Assembly (NCBI GenBank): GCA_938091475.1
Contig: CALLJI010000113.1
Span: 1-6,294 of the forward strand
DNA: 6,294 nucleotides
Direction: 5' to 3'
From: an uncultured Caldimicrobium sp.
GTDB taxonomy: Bacteria; Desulfobacterota; Thermodesulfobacteria; Thermodesulfobacteriales; Thermodesulfobacteriaceae
A model generated the notes under the pieces. That model saw only the letters and a list, made by a program, of their open reading frames with translations, was not told where the DNA came from and searched no databases. The position numbers and the translations under genes were made by a program. Positions 1 through 5,951 of this stretch are shown piece after piece; the stretch's first letter is position 1; each line of letters starts with the position of its first letter.

Positions 1-18
1 CAAGGGGTTTGATATGTA

Positions 19-40
19 GGGGCAATTCACGAATTGCCCC
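19..40. repeat. Perfect 10-bp inverted repeat (GGGGCAATTC ... GAATTGCCCC)
   Basis: The arms are 19-28 and 31-40, separated by the 2-nt spacer AC. This is the most perfect palindrome of the cluster and is preceded by the GTA of the conserved GTAGGGGC edge. No T-tract follows on either strand, so it does not look like an intrinsic terminator. Confidence 0.8.
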
Positions 41-50
41 CAAAACCGTC

Positions 51-72
51 GGGGCTGTGCTTGCCCCAGCCC
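51..72. repeat. Imperfect palindrome with two alternative stems
   Basis: GGGGC at 51-55 can pair with GCCCC at 63-67 (7-nt loop). Alternatively GGGCT at 52-56 can pair with AGCCC at 68-72 (11-nt loop). GCTGTGC at 54-60 is also the exact reverse complement of GCACAGC at 233-239, so this unit and the last unit of the cluster form an inverted pair. Confidence 0.5.
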
Positions 73-85
73 AGATAGTAAAATC

Positions 86-140
86 GTAGGGGCACGGCAC
101 TGCCGTGTCCAAATTGGGCAACCGCAAGGGCTGACCCTAC
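86..140. repeat. 55-bp unit bounded by GTAGGG/CCCTAC with an internal hairpin
   Basis: The unit begins GTAGGG (86-91) and ends with its reverse complement CCCTAC (135-140). Inside, CACGGCA (93-99) pairs with TGCCGTG (101-107) around a single C. The stem extends outward through one G-U pair and two G-C pairs (90-92 with 108-110). A second, degenerate half at 116-137 has only GGG (116-118) and CCC (135-137) clearly paired. It looks like one whole composite repeat whose right half has decayed. Confidence 0.6.
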
Positions 141-145
141 AATTT

Positions 146-174
146 TTGAATTTTTGGGCAAATCGTGATATACT
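146..174 (+). promoter_or_regulatory. Candidate sigma70-type promoter facing the nuclease gene
   Basis: TTGAAT at 146-151 and TATACT at 169-174 are separated by 17 nt. They match the -35 consensus at 4 of 6 positions and the -10 consensus at 5 of 6. Transcription would start near 181-182, just before the hairpin at 184-205, giving a leader of about 175 nt ahead of the exonuclease III-like gene. It lies in the AT-rich gap between repeat units. AT-rich DNA yields such matches by chance, so this is only a candidate. Confidence 0.35.
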
Positions 175-183
175 CTATAAATC

Positions 184-205
184 GGGGCAATTCCTTAATT
201 GCCCT
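184..205. repeat. Hairpin GGGCAATT ... AATTGCCC
   Basis: The arms 185-192 and 197-204 are perfectly complementary with the 4-nt loop CCTT, and a G-U pair (184/205) extends the stem. GGGGCAATTC at 184-193 repeats 19-28, so this is a second member of the AATT-stem subtype. The right edge reads GCCCTTAC rather than GCCCCTAC. Confidence 0.7.
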
Positions 206-223
206 TACAATTTAAACCTTTAA

Positions 224-254
224 GCCCTGTGGGCACAGCAAGACGAGCCCCTAC
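224..254. repeat. Terminal repeat unit ending GCCCCTAC
   Basis: GCCC (224-227) can pair with GGGC (231-234) across a 3-nt loop. The unit ends with GCCCCTAC (247-254), the inverted counterpart of the octamer that opens the cluster at 16. GCACAGC (233-239) is the reverse complement of 54-60. The internal pairing is weaker than in the other units, so it is probably a partly decayed copy. Confidence 0.45.
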
Positions 255-290
255 GATAGAATTCAATAGTAGAAAGCGAAGAAAGAATAA

Positions 291-326
291 TGTAACAATT
301 CAAAACAGTAAAAAAGTGTGACAATA
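291..326. repeat. Pair of 9-bp near-direct repeats TGTAACAAT / TGTGACAAT
   Basis: TGTAACAAT (291-299) and TGTGACAAT (318-326) differ at one base and start 27 nt apart in the AT-rich gap before the nuclease gene. They could be a regulator's binding half-sites or the remnant of a mobile-element end with short internal repeats. Nothing else in the window decides between these or chance. Confidence 0.35.
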
Positions 327-339
327 CCTTAGGAATAAC

Positions 340-345
340 AGGAGA
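340..345 (+). promoter_or_regulatory. Shine-Dalgarno site of the exonuclease III-like gene
   Basis: AGGAGA at 340-345 lies about 10 nt before the ATG at 356 and supports that start. The protein also begins at the usual family position, with the metal-site Asn at residue 7. Confidence 0.7.
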
Positions 346-355
346 AGAATTAGAG

Positions 356-1129
356 ATGAGGGTCATTACTTGGAATGTGAACTCCTTTGAGATGCGAAAA
401 TCTTATATAGAAGCCCTTCTAAAAGAGTTAAAACCCGACTTTTTTCTTCTGCAAGAAACAAAAAAGGAAAAACTTCCTTCAAATATCTTTGAAAAGGTTG
501 GTTACATCCTTTATCACGCAGGAGGAAAAGGGAGAAATGGAGTAGCTATTCTTACCTCTCATAAAGCTGAAAAAATTTTCCTTGGCTTTGAAGGGGTTTT
601 TGATGATCCTCAAGCTAAGGAAAGGATTATTGGAGCTAAGTTTGGTCCTGTAAACATTTTCTCTATCTACATACCCAATGGGAGTCCAGTAGGTTCTGAA
701 TATTTTTACTATAAAATTAATTTTTTCTATCGCTTAAGGGAGTTTTTAGAAAAGTGTTTTACTCCTGAAGAGAAGGTATTGCTTGGAGGCGATTTTAATG
801 TGGCGCATCAGGAAATAGATGTCTATGACCCTGTGTTATTGGAAGGGCAGATTTGCTTTAATGAGAGGGAAAGAAAGGCCTTTCAGAATTTATTAGAATG
901 GGGGCTTTGGGATAGCTTAAGGGTAAAATACCCTGATAAAAGGGGCGTGTATACTTGGTGGGATTATCAGTTTTCTGCCTTTAAAAAAAATTTAGGAATG
1001 CGTCTTGATTATATTTTAATTACAGAGCCCTTAAAAGCAAAGCTAAAAGATATCTTTGTAAATTTAAAAATTAGAGCCCTTCCGAAAACTTCAGATCATG
1101 CACCTCTCATAGCAGACTTTGAGGATTGA
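356..1129 (+). CDS. xth: Exodeoxyribonuclease III / AP endonuclease family protein
   Basis: Predicted Mg-dependent nuclease of base-excision repair that cuts the DNA backbone 5' of abasic sites and trims blocked 3' ends in the cytoplasm. The 257-residue product spans the endonuclease/exonuclease/phosphatase fold with the family residues in order: Asn7 in TWNVNS, Glu34 in LQETK, GRNGVAI at 59-65, Tyr105 in YIPNG, Asp146 and Asn148 in GGDFN, YTWW before RLDY (Asp218), and the closing SDHAP with Asp247 and His248. The spacing follows E. coli XthA closely, and the length (257 against about 268) is normal. It is the only plus-strand gene, stands alone, and its last 23 bp overlap the convergent prepilin peptidase gene. 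The sequence cannot tell whether exonuclease or AP-endonuclease activity dominates. Confidence 0.93.
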   Translation: MRVITWNVNSFEMRKSYIEALLKELKPDFFLLQETKKEKLPSNIFEKVGYILYHAGGKGRNGVAILTSHKAEKIFLGFEGVFDDPQAKERIIGAKFGPVNIFSIYIPNGSPVGSEYFYYKINFFYRLREFLEKCFTPEEKVLLGGDFNVAHQEIDVYDPVLLEGQICFNERERKAFQNLLEWGLWDSLRVKYPDKRGVYTWWDYQFSAFKKNLGMRLDYILITEPLKAKLKDIFVNLKIRALPKTSDHAPLIADFED

Positions 1130-1913
1130 AAAGATAGATTAAAGCAGAGAGACATAGAAAGGGTCCAAAGGGTATCTCTGCTCTTAAACCCTCTTGCCAA
1201 TTAGGTTTCTCCTCTGCCCTTTTATCCCCCCTTAGTTTCAAATATACTTTAAAGAGGAGGAAGCTTAGCACTCCCAAGAGGCTTGCCAAAAATAGAATAT
1301 TAAAAAAGCTTTGATAACCCAGATAGGCTCCGAAGCCTCCCATAAGTTTAAAATCACCCATTCCGATGCTCTCTCTTTTGGCTATATGATAATAAAGGGT
1401 GTCTATAAAAAAAAGAAGTCCCATTCCAGCCAAAGCAGAAATTAAACTATCTACAAAACTCAAATGTAGGGGATTTTTACCAAGGAGGCTCAAAAACCAT
1501 CCTGCAAAGATCAAAGGAAGACTTAAAAGATCTGGAATTTCCTTGTGCTTCAAATCAATAAAGGAGATGGTTAGCAAGGTTAAGACAAAATAGGCTAAGA
1601 AAATAAAGGTTATTAAATCAAAGTGGGGTTTAAACCTGAGATATAGAGAAATAATTAGCAAAGCAGAGAGTGCCTCTACCAGTGGATACTGAATAGAAAT
1701 TTTTTCACCACAGTAAGCACATTTGCCTTTAAGAAATAAGTAACTTAGAATGGGGATGTTATGATACCACTTAAGGAGCTTTTGACACTTTGGACAATGA
1801 GAGAAAGGGAAAAAAAGGGATTTACCTTGAGGAAGTCTGTAGATGACTACATTGATGAAACTTCCGATAATAAGACCAAGTATGCCAAGGAAAATAACCT
1901 CTATTGGGATCAT
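1107..1913 (-). CDS. pilD: Type IV prepilin peptidase / N-methyltransferase (A24 family)
   Basis: Inner-membrane aspartic protease that cleaves the leader of type IV pilins or type II secretion pseudopilins and methylates the new N-terminus. The 268-residue protein has the full bifunctional layout: GSFINVVIYRLP at 17-28 in the first membrane segment, a cytoplasmic domain with the zinc cysteines C40, C43, C65 and C68, then about seven hydrophobic segments carrying the catalytic aspartates Asp120 (FIDLKHKEIPD) and Asp187 (GMGDFK). The Cys-bearing domain argues for methyltransferase as well as peptidase activity. It is the last gene of the minus-strand train. Its ATG overlaps the PilZ gene's stop (ATGA) and has no Shine-Dalgarno of its own, which suggests translational coupling. 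No pilin or secretion genes lie in the window, so which system it serves is unknown. Confidence 0.93.
   Translation of the reverse strand: MIPIEVIFLGILGLIIGSFINVVIYRLPQGKSLFFPFSHCPKCQKLLKWYHNIPILSYLFLKGKCAYCGEKISIQYPLVEALSALLIISLYLRFKPHFDLITFIFLAYFVLTLLTISFIDLKHKEIPDLLSLPLIFAGWFLSLLGKNPLHLSFVDSLISALAGMGLLFFIDTLYYHIAKRESIGMGDFKLMGGFGAYLGYQSFFNILFLASLLGVLSFLLFKVYLKLRGDKRAEEKPNWQEGLRAEIPFGPFLCLSALIYLFNPQSLL
1143..1182. other. Inverted repeat just past the end of the exonuclease gene, inside pilD
   Basis: AGCAGAGA (1143-1150) is complementary to TCTCTGCT (1175-1182). TTAA at 1139-1142 can also pair with TTAA at 1184-1187 across a bulged C. The loop is 24 nt. It starts 13 nt after the xth stop codon and lies within the last codons of the convergent pilD. 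There is no T-tract after it on the plus strand, so at best it marks or protects the xth mRNA 3' end. Confidence 0.3.
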
Positions 1914-2284
1914 TTTTTTTCACTGGAAGAAGCGCTACCTACAATTTCCTCGTATTTTTCTTTGGCTTCTCTCAGATAGTTTAGGGCTTTTATGAAAAGA
2001 TTCCAAACGGGACTTAAGTTATTGGAAATCTCAAGGATTTCAACCCCCAGGCCCGGTTCTTCTTGCGTGCCATAATGCATAATTATTCCATATATAGGTA
2101 TTCTGCCAATTTCTGGTATGTCTAATTCGAAAAAGATAAGTTTCTCCTGCGTATCTCTAAATTTGTCTGTATCAATAAAAAGACCCTTCCAAGAGAGGTT
2201 TTTTACAGGATACCCCTTGGGATCTCCAGGAAAATAGACCATAGCTTTAAAAGCAAAACGTTCGAACCTTCTCTTACTGATCAT
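1910..2284 (-). CDS. Small PilZ-domain protein (putative c-di-GMP receptor)
   Basis: A 124-residue protein with one PilZ domain, the beta-barrel that binds cyclic di-GMP. The N-terminal RxxxR motif is Arg5-Arg9 in KRRFER, and the second motif is NLSWKG at 29-34, matching the accepted [D/N]xSxxG form. Roughly residues 4-100 form the barrel; residues 95-118 are Lys/Glu/Ala-rich and probably helical, and the tail SSSEKK looks disordered. No signal peptide or membrane segment is seen, so it is likely cytoplasmic. Its ATG follows the nnr stop directly (TGAATG), with a GGAGG Shine-Dalgarno in the end of nnr. It overlaps the prepilin peptidase start by 4 nt. The neighbour suggests a role in pilus or secretion control by c-di-GMP, but the sequence does not show its target. 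Confidence 0.82.
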   Translation of the reverse strand: MISKRRFERFAFKAMVYFPGDPKGYPVKNLSWKGLFIDTDKFRDTQEKLIFFELDIPEIGRIPIYGIIMHYGTQEEPGLGVEILEISNNLSPVWNLFIKALNYLREAKEKYEEIVGSASSSEKK

Positions 2285-3865
2285 TCAATTTTCCTCCAAG
2301 GTCTTTATCATTTTAGGCAAGTCCTGGGCTAAGTCTTTGGCGGTAAAACCAAATGGTCCATGGGTTTTTCTTAGTAATTTAGCAGTGGCTCCGTGCAGAT
2401 AAACTCCCAAGGCTGAAGCCTGAAGGGGAGGATATCCTTGAGCCAAAAGAGCTCCAAGGATACCTGAGAGTATGTCCCCCATTCCTCCCTGAGCCATCCC
2501 TGGTTCATCAATGGAAGAGATAAAGTATTCACCAGAAATTCCGCCAATGATAGTATGGGGCCCCTTTAATACTATGGTGGCAGAAGTTAGGGTGATCAAT
2601 TTCTGGATGGCTGAAAGGGGGTCCTTAAGAATATCTATTGGTTCACAAGATAAAAGCCTGGCTGCCTCACCCGGATGAGGGGTTAAAATCTTAGGATAGG
2701 GATAACTTTTAAGCTTATCCAAATGGCTACTTATCAGGGTAAGGGCATCTGCATCCAAAACCATAGGTAAAGTGGCCTTCTCTAACAACGAGAAAAGAAT
2801 TTTTTGAGGCCCCTCGCCCAGACCAAAACCAGGACCAATAACAAGGGCTTTTTTACGAGAGAGGGCTGAAAGAACCATCTCAATGCTTTCTTCACTTACC
2901 TCTCCCTCCCTCTCTGGAAGACCAAGGGTCAATGCTTCTGGAAGCATACTGCTATAGATAGATTGTAAACTTTTGGTAGAAGCAAGAGTTACTAAACCTG
3001 CTCCTGCTTTCAGTGCACCAAGCGCGGTAAGATAGCCAGCTCCGCTCTTCCCAGAGCTTCCAGCAAGGATGAGAAGATGCCCAGCCTTTCCTTTGTGATA
3101 AAAACCTCTTCTTGGTTGATAAAGAGCTCTGGCTACCTTTTCCTCTAAATATATTCTCTTGGGTATCCTCTCACTTTCTTTTAAATATCTCCAGGGATAA
3201 CCAATTTCTACCACCCTTATTTTTCCTGCATATTCTTTTCCAGGATAAATTAATTGCCCCATTTTAAAACACTCAAAGGTCACCGTAATATCTGCCTTTA
3301 GGGCTACTCCCAAAATCTGCCCTGTATCTGCAGAGATGCCTGAGGGCATATCAATTGCTATAACCTTATAGGGATGATTTTTTTGATACTCCTTTAAAAA
3401 GAGGATTATATCTTCATAAATTCCTGATAGAGGTCTCGTTAAACCAGTACCAAAGAGTGCATCTACCAAAAGTTGTGGCTGAAAATATTTCAAAAAGTTT
3501 TTTAATTCCTCAAAATCTTGCATCTCCCGTAAAGGTAGGTTAAGCCCCTCTAATAATTCTAAATTTCTCTTAGCTTCTTGGGAGTATTTTTCTCTCTTTC
3601 CGAAGAGAAGCACCTCTACCTCATAGCCCCAATTCCAGAGATATCTTGCACATACAAAGCCATCCCCTCCATTATTTCCAGGACCAGCTATCACGAGAAC
3701 TTTACGAAAACTAAGTAGAGGATAGGTGGTTTTTATTATTTCTGCCACTCCCAGACCAGCTCTTTCCATTAGCACTTCAGGAGGTACCCCCAATTCTTTC
3801 ATAATAAAGCTATCAAGTCTTTGCATCTCTTCACTTGTAGCTACATAATAAATTTTCTCACTCAT
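2285..3865 (-). CDS. nnr: Bifunctional NAD(P)H-hydrate epimerase / ADP-dependent NAD(P)H-hydrate dehydratase
   Basis: Repairs hydrated NADH and NADPH: the N-terminal epimerase interconverts R and S hydrates, and the C-terminal kinase-like domain dehydrates the S form using a nucleotide. Residues 1-240 match the YjeF_N fold, with GPGNNGGDG at 61-69, Asp135 in VDALFGTG and Asp172 in IDMPSG. Residues 245-526 match the carbohydrate kinase-like half, with HKGKAGH at 257-263, AGSSGKSGAG at 268-277, GPGFG at 344-348, DADAL at 371-375, TPHPGE at 395-400 and the catalytic Asp464 in GGMGD. The 526-residue length is normal for the fused bacterial form. The usual NPGMATGG reads EPGMAQGG here (454-461), a mild deviation. 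The start overlaps the acpS stop by 8 nt (ATGAGTGA), consistent with coupled translation. Such damage is faster when hot, which suits a thermophile. Confidence 0.95.
   Translation of the reverse strand: MSEKIYYVATSEEMQRLDSFIMKELGVPPEVLMERAGLGVAEIIKTTYPLLSFRKVLVIAGPGNNGGDGFVCARYLWNWGYEVEVLLFGKREKYSQEAKRNLELLEGLNLPLREMQDFEELKNFLKYFQPQLLVDALFGTGLTRPLSGIYEDIILFLKEYQKNHPYKVIAIDMPSGISADTGQILGVALKADITVTFECFKMGQLIYPGKEYAGKIRVVEIGYPWRYLKESERIPKRIYLEEKVARALYQPRRGFYHKGKAGHLLILAGSSGKSGAGYLTALGALKAGAGLVTLASTKSLQSIYSSMLPEALTLGLPEREGEVSEESIEMVLSALSRKKALVIGPGFGLGEGPQKILFSLLEKATLPMVLDADALTLISSHLDKLKSYPYPKILTPHPGEAARLLSCEPIDILKDPLSAIQKLITLTSATIVLKGPHTIIGGISGEYFISSIDEPGMAQGGMGDILSGILGALLAQGYPPLQASALGVYLHGATAKLLRKTHGPFGFTAKDLAQDLPKMIKTLEEN
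2293..2297 (-). promoter_or_regulatory. Shine-Dalgarno GGAGG for the PilZ gene inside the end of nnr
   Basis: On the minus strand GGAGG (complement of CCTCC at 2293-2297) lies 8 nt before the PilZ ATG. It is embedded in the last codons of nnr (Leu-Glu-Glu-Asn). It fixes the PilZ start and gives this gene its own ribosome entry, unlike the next gene downstream. Confidence 0.75.
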
Positions 3866-4244
3866 CCTTTCCCCAAAGAGACACGATAGCTATAGTATAT
3901 TCAAAATCATGAGAAAGGGAAAGATCTATTTTTAATCCCCCCTTACTATGAAATATCTCTTTTGCTCTGCCCTGAAGTTTAAGAATTGGTTTACTCAGAG
4001 GTGTACCCCTTATCAAGGTGATTTCGCTGAAAGAGAAGGGGGTATACCCACCTAAGGCTTTATAAAAGGCCTCTTTAGCAGCAAAGGAGGAAGCTAAAGC
4101 TTCCCAAGGTTTTCTTTTACTAAAGGCATATTCTATTTCTTCTTGATTGAAAACTTTTTTAAGGAATCTTTCTCTATAGGTTTCTAAGAGTTTTTTAATG
4201 CGAGGGATATAGACTAAATCAATACCCACACCAAGGGGTTTCAT
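3858..4244 (-). CDS. acpS: Holo-[acyl carrier protein] synthase (AcpS-type phosphopantetheinyl transferase)
   Basis: Transfers 4'-phosphopantetheine from coenzyme A to the conserved serine of acyl carrier protein, turning apo-ACP into its active form. The 128-residue protein is normal AcpS length. It shows the magnesium-site motif GVGIDLV at 5-11 (Asp9), the central signature FAAKEAFYKALG at 54-65 with Glu58 and Lys62 at the E. coli positions, and the C-terminal LSLSHDFEYTIAIV strand-helix region. Its substrate AcpP is encoded three genes upstream in the same train. The ATG overlaps the rpiB stop (ATGA) and no Shine-Dalgarno precedes it, so translation probably depends on termination of rpiB. 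At its 3' end it overlaps the nnr start by 8 nt. Confidence 0.95.
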   Translation of the reverse strand: MKPLGVGIDLVYIPRIKKLLETYRERFLKKVFNQEEIEYAFSKRKPWEALASSFAAKEAFYKALGGYTPFSFSEITLIRGTPLSKPILKLQGRAKEIFHSKGGLKIDLSLSHDFEYTIAIVSLWGKDE

Positions 4245-4690
4245 TTCGGTTTGAGGTTTGATAATTCTTCAATTAGATTAATTCTTCTTTCATGGCGCCC
4301 CTTTTCAAACTCTGTAGAAAGGAAAGTTTTTACAATTTCAATAGCCATACCATCTCCAATAAGTCTTCCCCCAAGTGCAAGCACATTGGCATCATTATGG
4401 CGTCTTGCCATTTGAGCAGAAAAGGGTTCATGACAAAGAGCAGCTCTAATTTTAGGGAAGCGATTGGCAACAATACTCATTCCAAGGCCTGTTCCACATA
4501 TAAGAATACCCTTGTCAGCCTCACCCTTTAAAATCTTTTCTATGGCTTTATAACCATATTCGGGATAATCAACAGACACTGTAGAATAAGTGCCCACATC
4601 AATTACCTCATAACCCTCTTTGTCAAGAAAATCCTTTATTTTCTCTTTTAAGAAATAACCTGCGTGATCTGAGGCAATGACAATTTTCAT
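4241..4690 (-). CDS. rpiB: Ribose-5-phosphate isomerase B
   Basis: Interconverts ribose 5-phosphate and ribulose 5-phosphate in the non-oxidative pentose phosphate pathway (RpiB/LacA/LacB family). The 149 residues cover the family fold: SDHAGY at 7-12 with His9, VDYPEYG at 40-46, ICGTGLGMS at 64-72 with the catalytic Cys65, RRHNDANVLALGGR at 96-109 with His98, and HERRI near the C-terminus. Cys65 and the intact HND motif favour RpiB over LacA/LacB. It starts 20 nt after fabF, with a GAGAGAAGG stretch as ribosome site, and ends in an ATGA overlap with acpS. The fabF-rpiB order is common in Desulfobacterota relatives, where glyA often follows; here acpS takes that place. Confidence 0.95.
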   Translation of the reverse strand: MKIVIASDHAGYFLKEKIKDFLDKEGYEVIDVGTYSTVSVDYPEYGYKAIEKILKGEADKGILICGTGLGMSIVANRFPKIRAALCHEPFSAQMARRHNDANVLALGGRLIGDGMAIEIVKTFLSTEFEKGRHERRINLIEELSNLKPK

Positions 4691-4710
4691 AGGGCCTTCT
4701 CTCTGAAAAG

Positions 4711-5949
4711 TTAGGGATATTTTTTAAAAACAAGACAAGCGTTAGTGCCCCCAAATCCAAAGGCATTGGAAAGGGCAATTTTAATATCAGCCTTTATAGC
4801 CTGATTGGGCACATAGTTGAGATCACATTCCGGATCTGGCTCTTCGTAATTAATGGTAGGGGGAACGATTCCCTCCTCTAAGGCCTTTACAGTTAGCACT
4901 GCCTCTAATCCCCCTGCACCTCCCAGTAGATGCCCAGTCATAGACTTAGTGGATGAAACTAAAAGCTTATAAGCATGCTCCCCAAATACTTTTTTAATAG
5001 CCTTTGTTTCAGCTACATCATTAAGGGGAGTACTTGTGCCATGGGCATTTATGTAATCTACCTCTTCAGGTTTGATATTTGCATCCTTTAGCGCTAATTC
5101 CATACAGGCAGAAGCTCCCTCTCCTTCTGGGGAAGGAGCAGTCATATGATAGGCATCGGCATTAGCTCCATAGCCTATGAGTTCTGCATAGATTTTAGCC
5201 CCTCTTTTTTTGGCAAATTCAAGCTCTTCTAAAATAAGAATGCCACATCCTTCAGCTATCACAAAACCATCTCTTTTGGCATCAAAGGGACGGCTGGCTT
5301 TTTCTGGGGCATCATTTCTCGTTGAAAGAGCCTTCATTACAGAGAAACCAGCTACAGTTAGGGGAGTGATAAGGGCTTCAGTCCCTCCAGCTATCATTAC
5401 TTTGGCTTTTCCTTCTTGAATAATTCTAAAAGCCTCTCCAATAGCATGGTTTCCTGCAGCACAGGCGGTACAAACTGCCATATTGGGGCCTTTAGCTCCA
5501 TATAAAATAGCAATTTGTCCTGCTGCCATATTGGGAATGATCATAGGTATAAAAAAGGGGGTTACCCTTCTATAGCCCTTTTCATCCAAGATTCGTGTGT
5601 AGTGCTCTACTTGCCCAACTCCACCCATTCCTACACCAATAATAACTCCCACTTCATCTCCTAAATCAGATTTGGGAAGCGAGCTATCACTTAGAGCCAT
5701 TTCTGTAGCTGCAATGGCATATTGAATAAAAGTATCTATTCTTGAGATGAGTTTTGCTGACATAAATTCTTCTGGTTTGAAATTCTTTACCTCTCCGGCT
5801 ATTTGACTGGGCAAAGAAGAGGCATCAAATTTGGTTATATGTGAGATTCCCGATTCTCCAGCAATAATCTTCTTCCAGGTCGCATCAACTCCTATGCTTA
5901 GAGGAGAAACTGCACCTAACCCTGTGATAACAACCCTTTTTTTCTCCAC
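4711..5949 (-). CDS. fabF: Beta-ketoacyl-[acyl carrier protein] synthase II
   Basis: Condensing enzyme of type II fatty acid synthesis that extends acyl chains by two carbons using malonyl-ACP. The 412-residue thiolase-fold protein has the Cys-His-His triad at the E. coli numbering: Cys163 in CTACAAG, His303 in [11 protein letters not shown] and His340 in [15 protein letters not shown], with Lys335 nearby and the gating-loop motif GFGGTN at 398-403. The start is GTG at 5949-5947. It is chosen because the product then opens [12 protein letters not shown], as in the family, and because it sits 2 nt after the acpP stop, with an AAAGGTAGGG stretch upstream inside acpP. The immediate neighbour acpP encodes the carrier of its substrates. 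Two histidines and high similarity to KAS II make FabB-type (KAS I) less likely. Confidence 0.97.
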   Translation of the reverse strand: MEKKRVVITGLGAVSPLSIGVDATWKKIIAGESGISHITKFDASSLPSQIAGEVKNFKPEEFMSAKLISRIDTFIQYAIAATEMALSDSSLPKSDLGDEVGVIIGVGMGGVGQVEHYTRILDEKGYRRVTPFFIPMIIPNMAAGQIAILYGAKGPNMAVCTACAAGNHAIGEAFRIIQEGKAKVMIAGGTEALITPLTVAGFSVMKALSTRNDAPEKASRPFDAKRDGFVIAEGCGILILEELEFAKKRGAKIYAELIGYGANADAYHMTAPSPEGEGASACMELALKDANIKPEEVDYINAHGTSTPLNDVAETKAIKKVFGEHAYKLLVSSTKSMTGHLLGGAGGLEAVLTVKALEEGIVPPTINYEEPDPECDLNYVPNQAIKADIKIALSNAFGFGGTNACLVFKKYP

Positions 5950-5951
5950 CT

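Larger units (their letters stand above)
16..254. repeat. Cluster of GC-rich palindromic repeats framed by GTAGGGGC/GCCCCTAC
   Basis: This intergenic block carries five short inverted repeats, listed separately. The octamer GTAGGGGC occurs at 16-23 and 86-93, and its reverse complement closes the block at 247-254. Degenerate copies of the closing arm lie at 134-140 (ACCCTAC) and 201-208 (GCCCTTAC). The inner stems differ from one another (AATTC/GAATT, CACGGCA/TGCCGTG, GCTGTGC/GCACAGC), yet most stay self-complementary. The 10-mer GGGGCAATTC is present twice, at 19-28 and 184-193. The block is much more GC-rich than its surroundings and has no plausible coding frame. It resembles a dispersed non-coding palindromic (REP/MITE-like) family, but copy number elsewhere in the genome cannot be seen from here. 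Confidence 0.7.

Noticed and set aside
19..40. Perfect palindrome as an intrinsic terminator
   Set aside because: No T-tract follows the stem on either strand; it shares its edges with the other repeat units, so it is better read as a repeat.
16..254. Repeats as a possible CRISPR array
   Set aside because: The units differ in sequence, spacing and orientation, and there are no uniform repeats or spacers and no cas genes.
1399..1593. Plus-strand open frame of 64 codons
   Set aside because: It lies wholly within the well-supported pilD gene on the other strand, has no recognisable domain, and its Lys/Arg/Ser-rich product is typical of an antisense reading of a membrane protein gene.
1761..1979. 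Plus-strand open frame of 72 codons across the PilZ/pilD junction
   Set aside because: It is antisense to two recognised genes and has no family features and no neighbouring plus-strand gene.
4292..4531. Plus-strand open frame of 79 codons
   Set aside because: It is antisense to rpiB, whose catalytic motifs are intact, and its product has no recognisable features.
5210..5419. Plus-strand open frame of 69 codons
   Set aside because: It is antisense to conserved fabF sequence, and its Ser/Ala/Pro-rich product matches no family I recognise.
5937..5943. A7 run near the fabF start as a frameshift site
   Set aside because: It encodes the ordinary Glu-Lys-Lys-Arg at the FabF N-terminus, and both alternative frames lead to no meaningful product.
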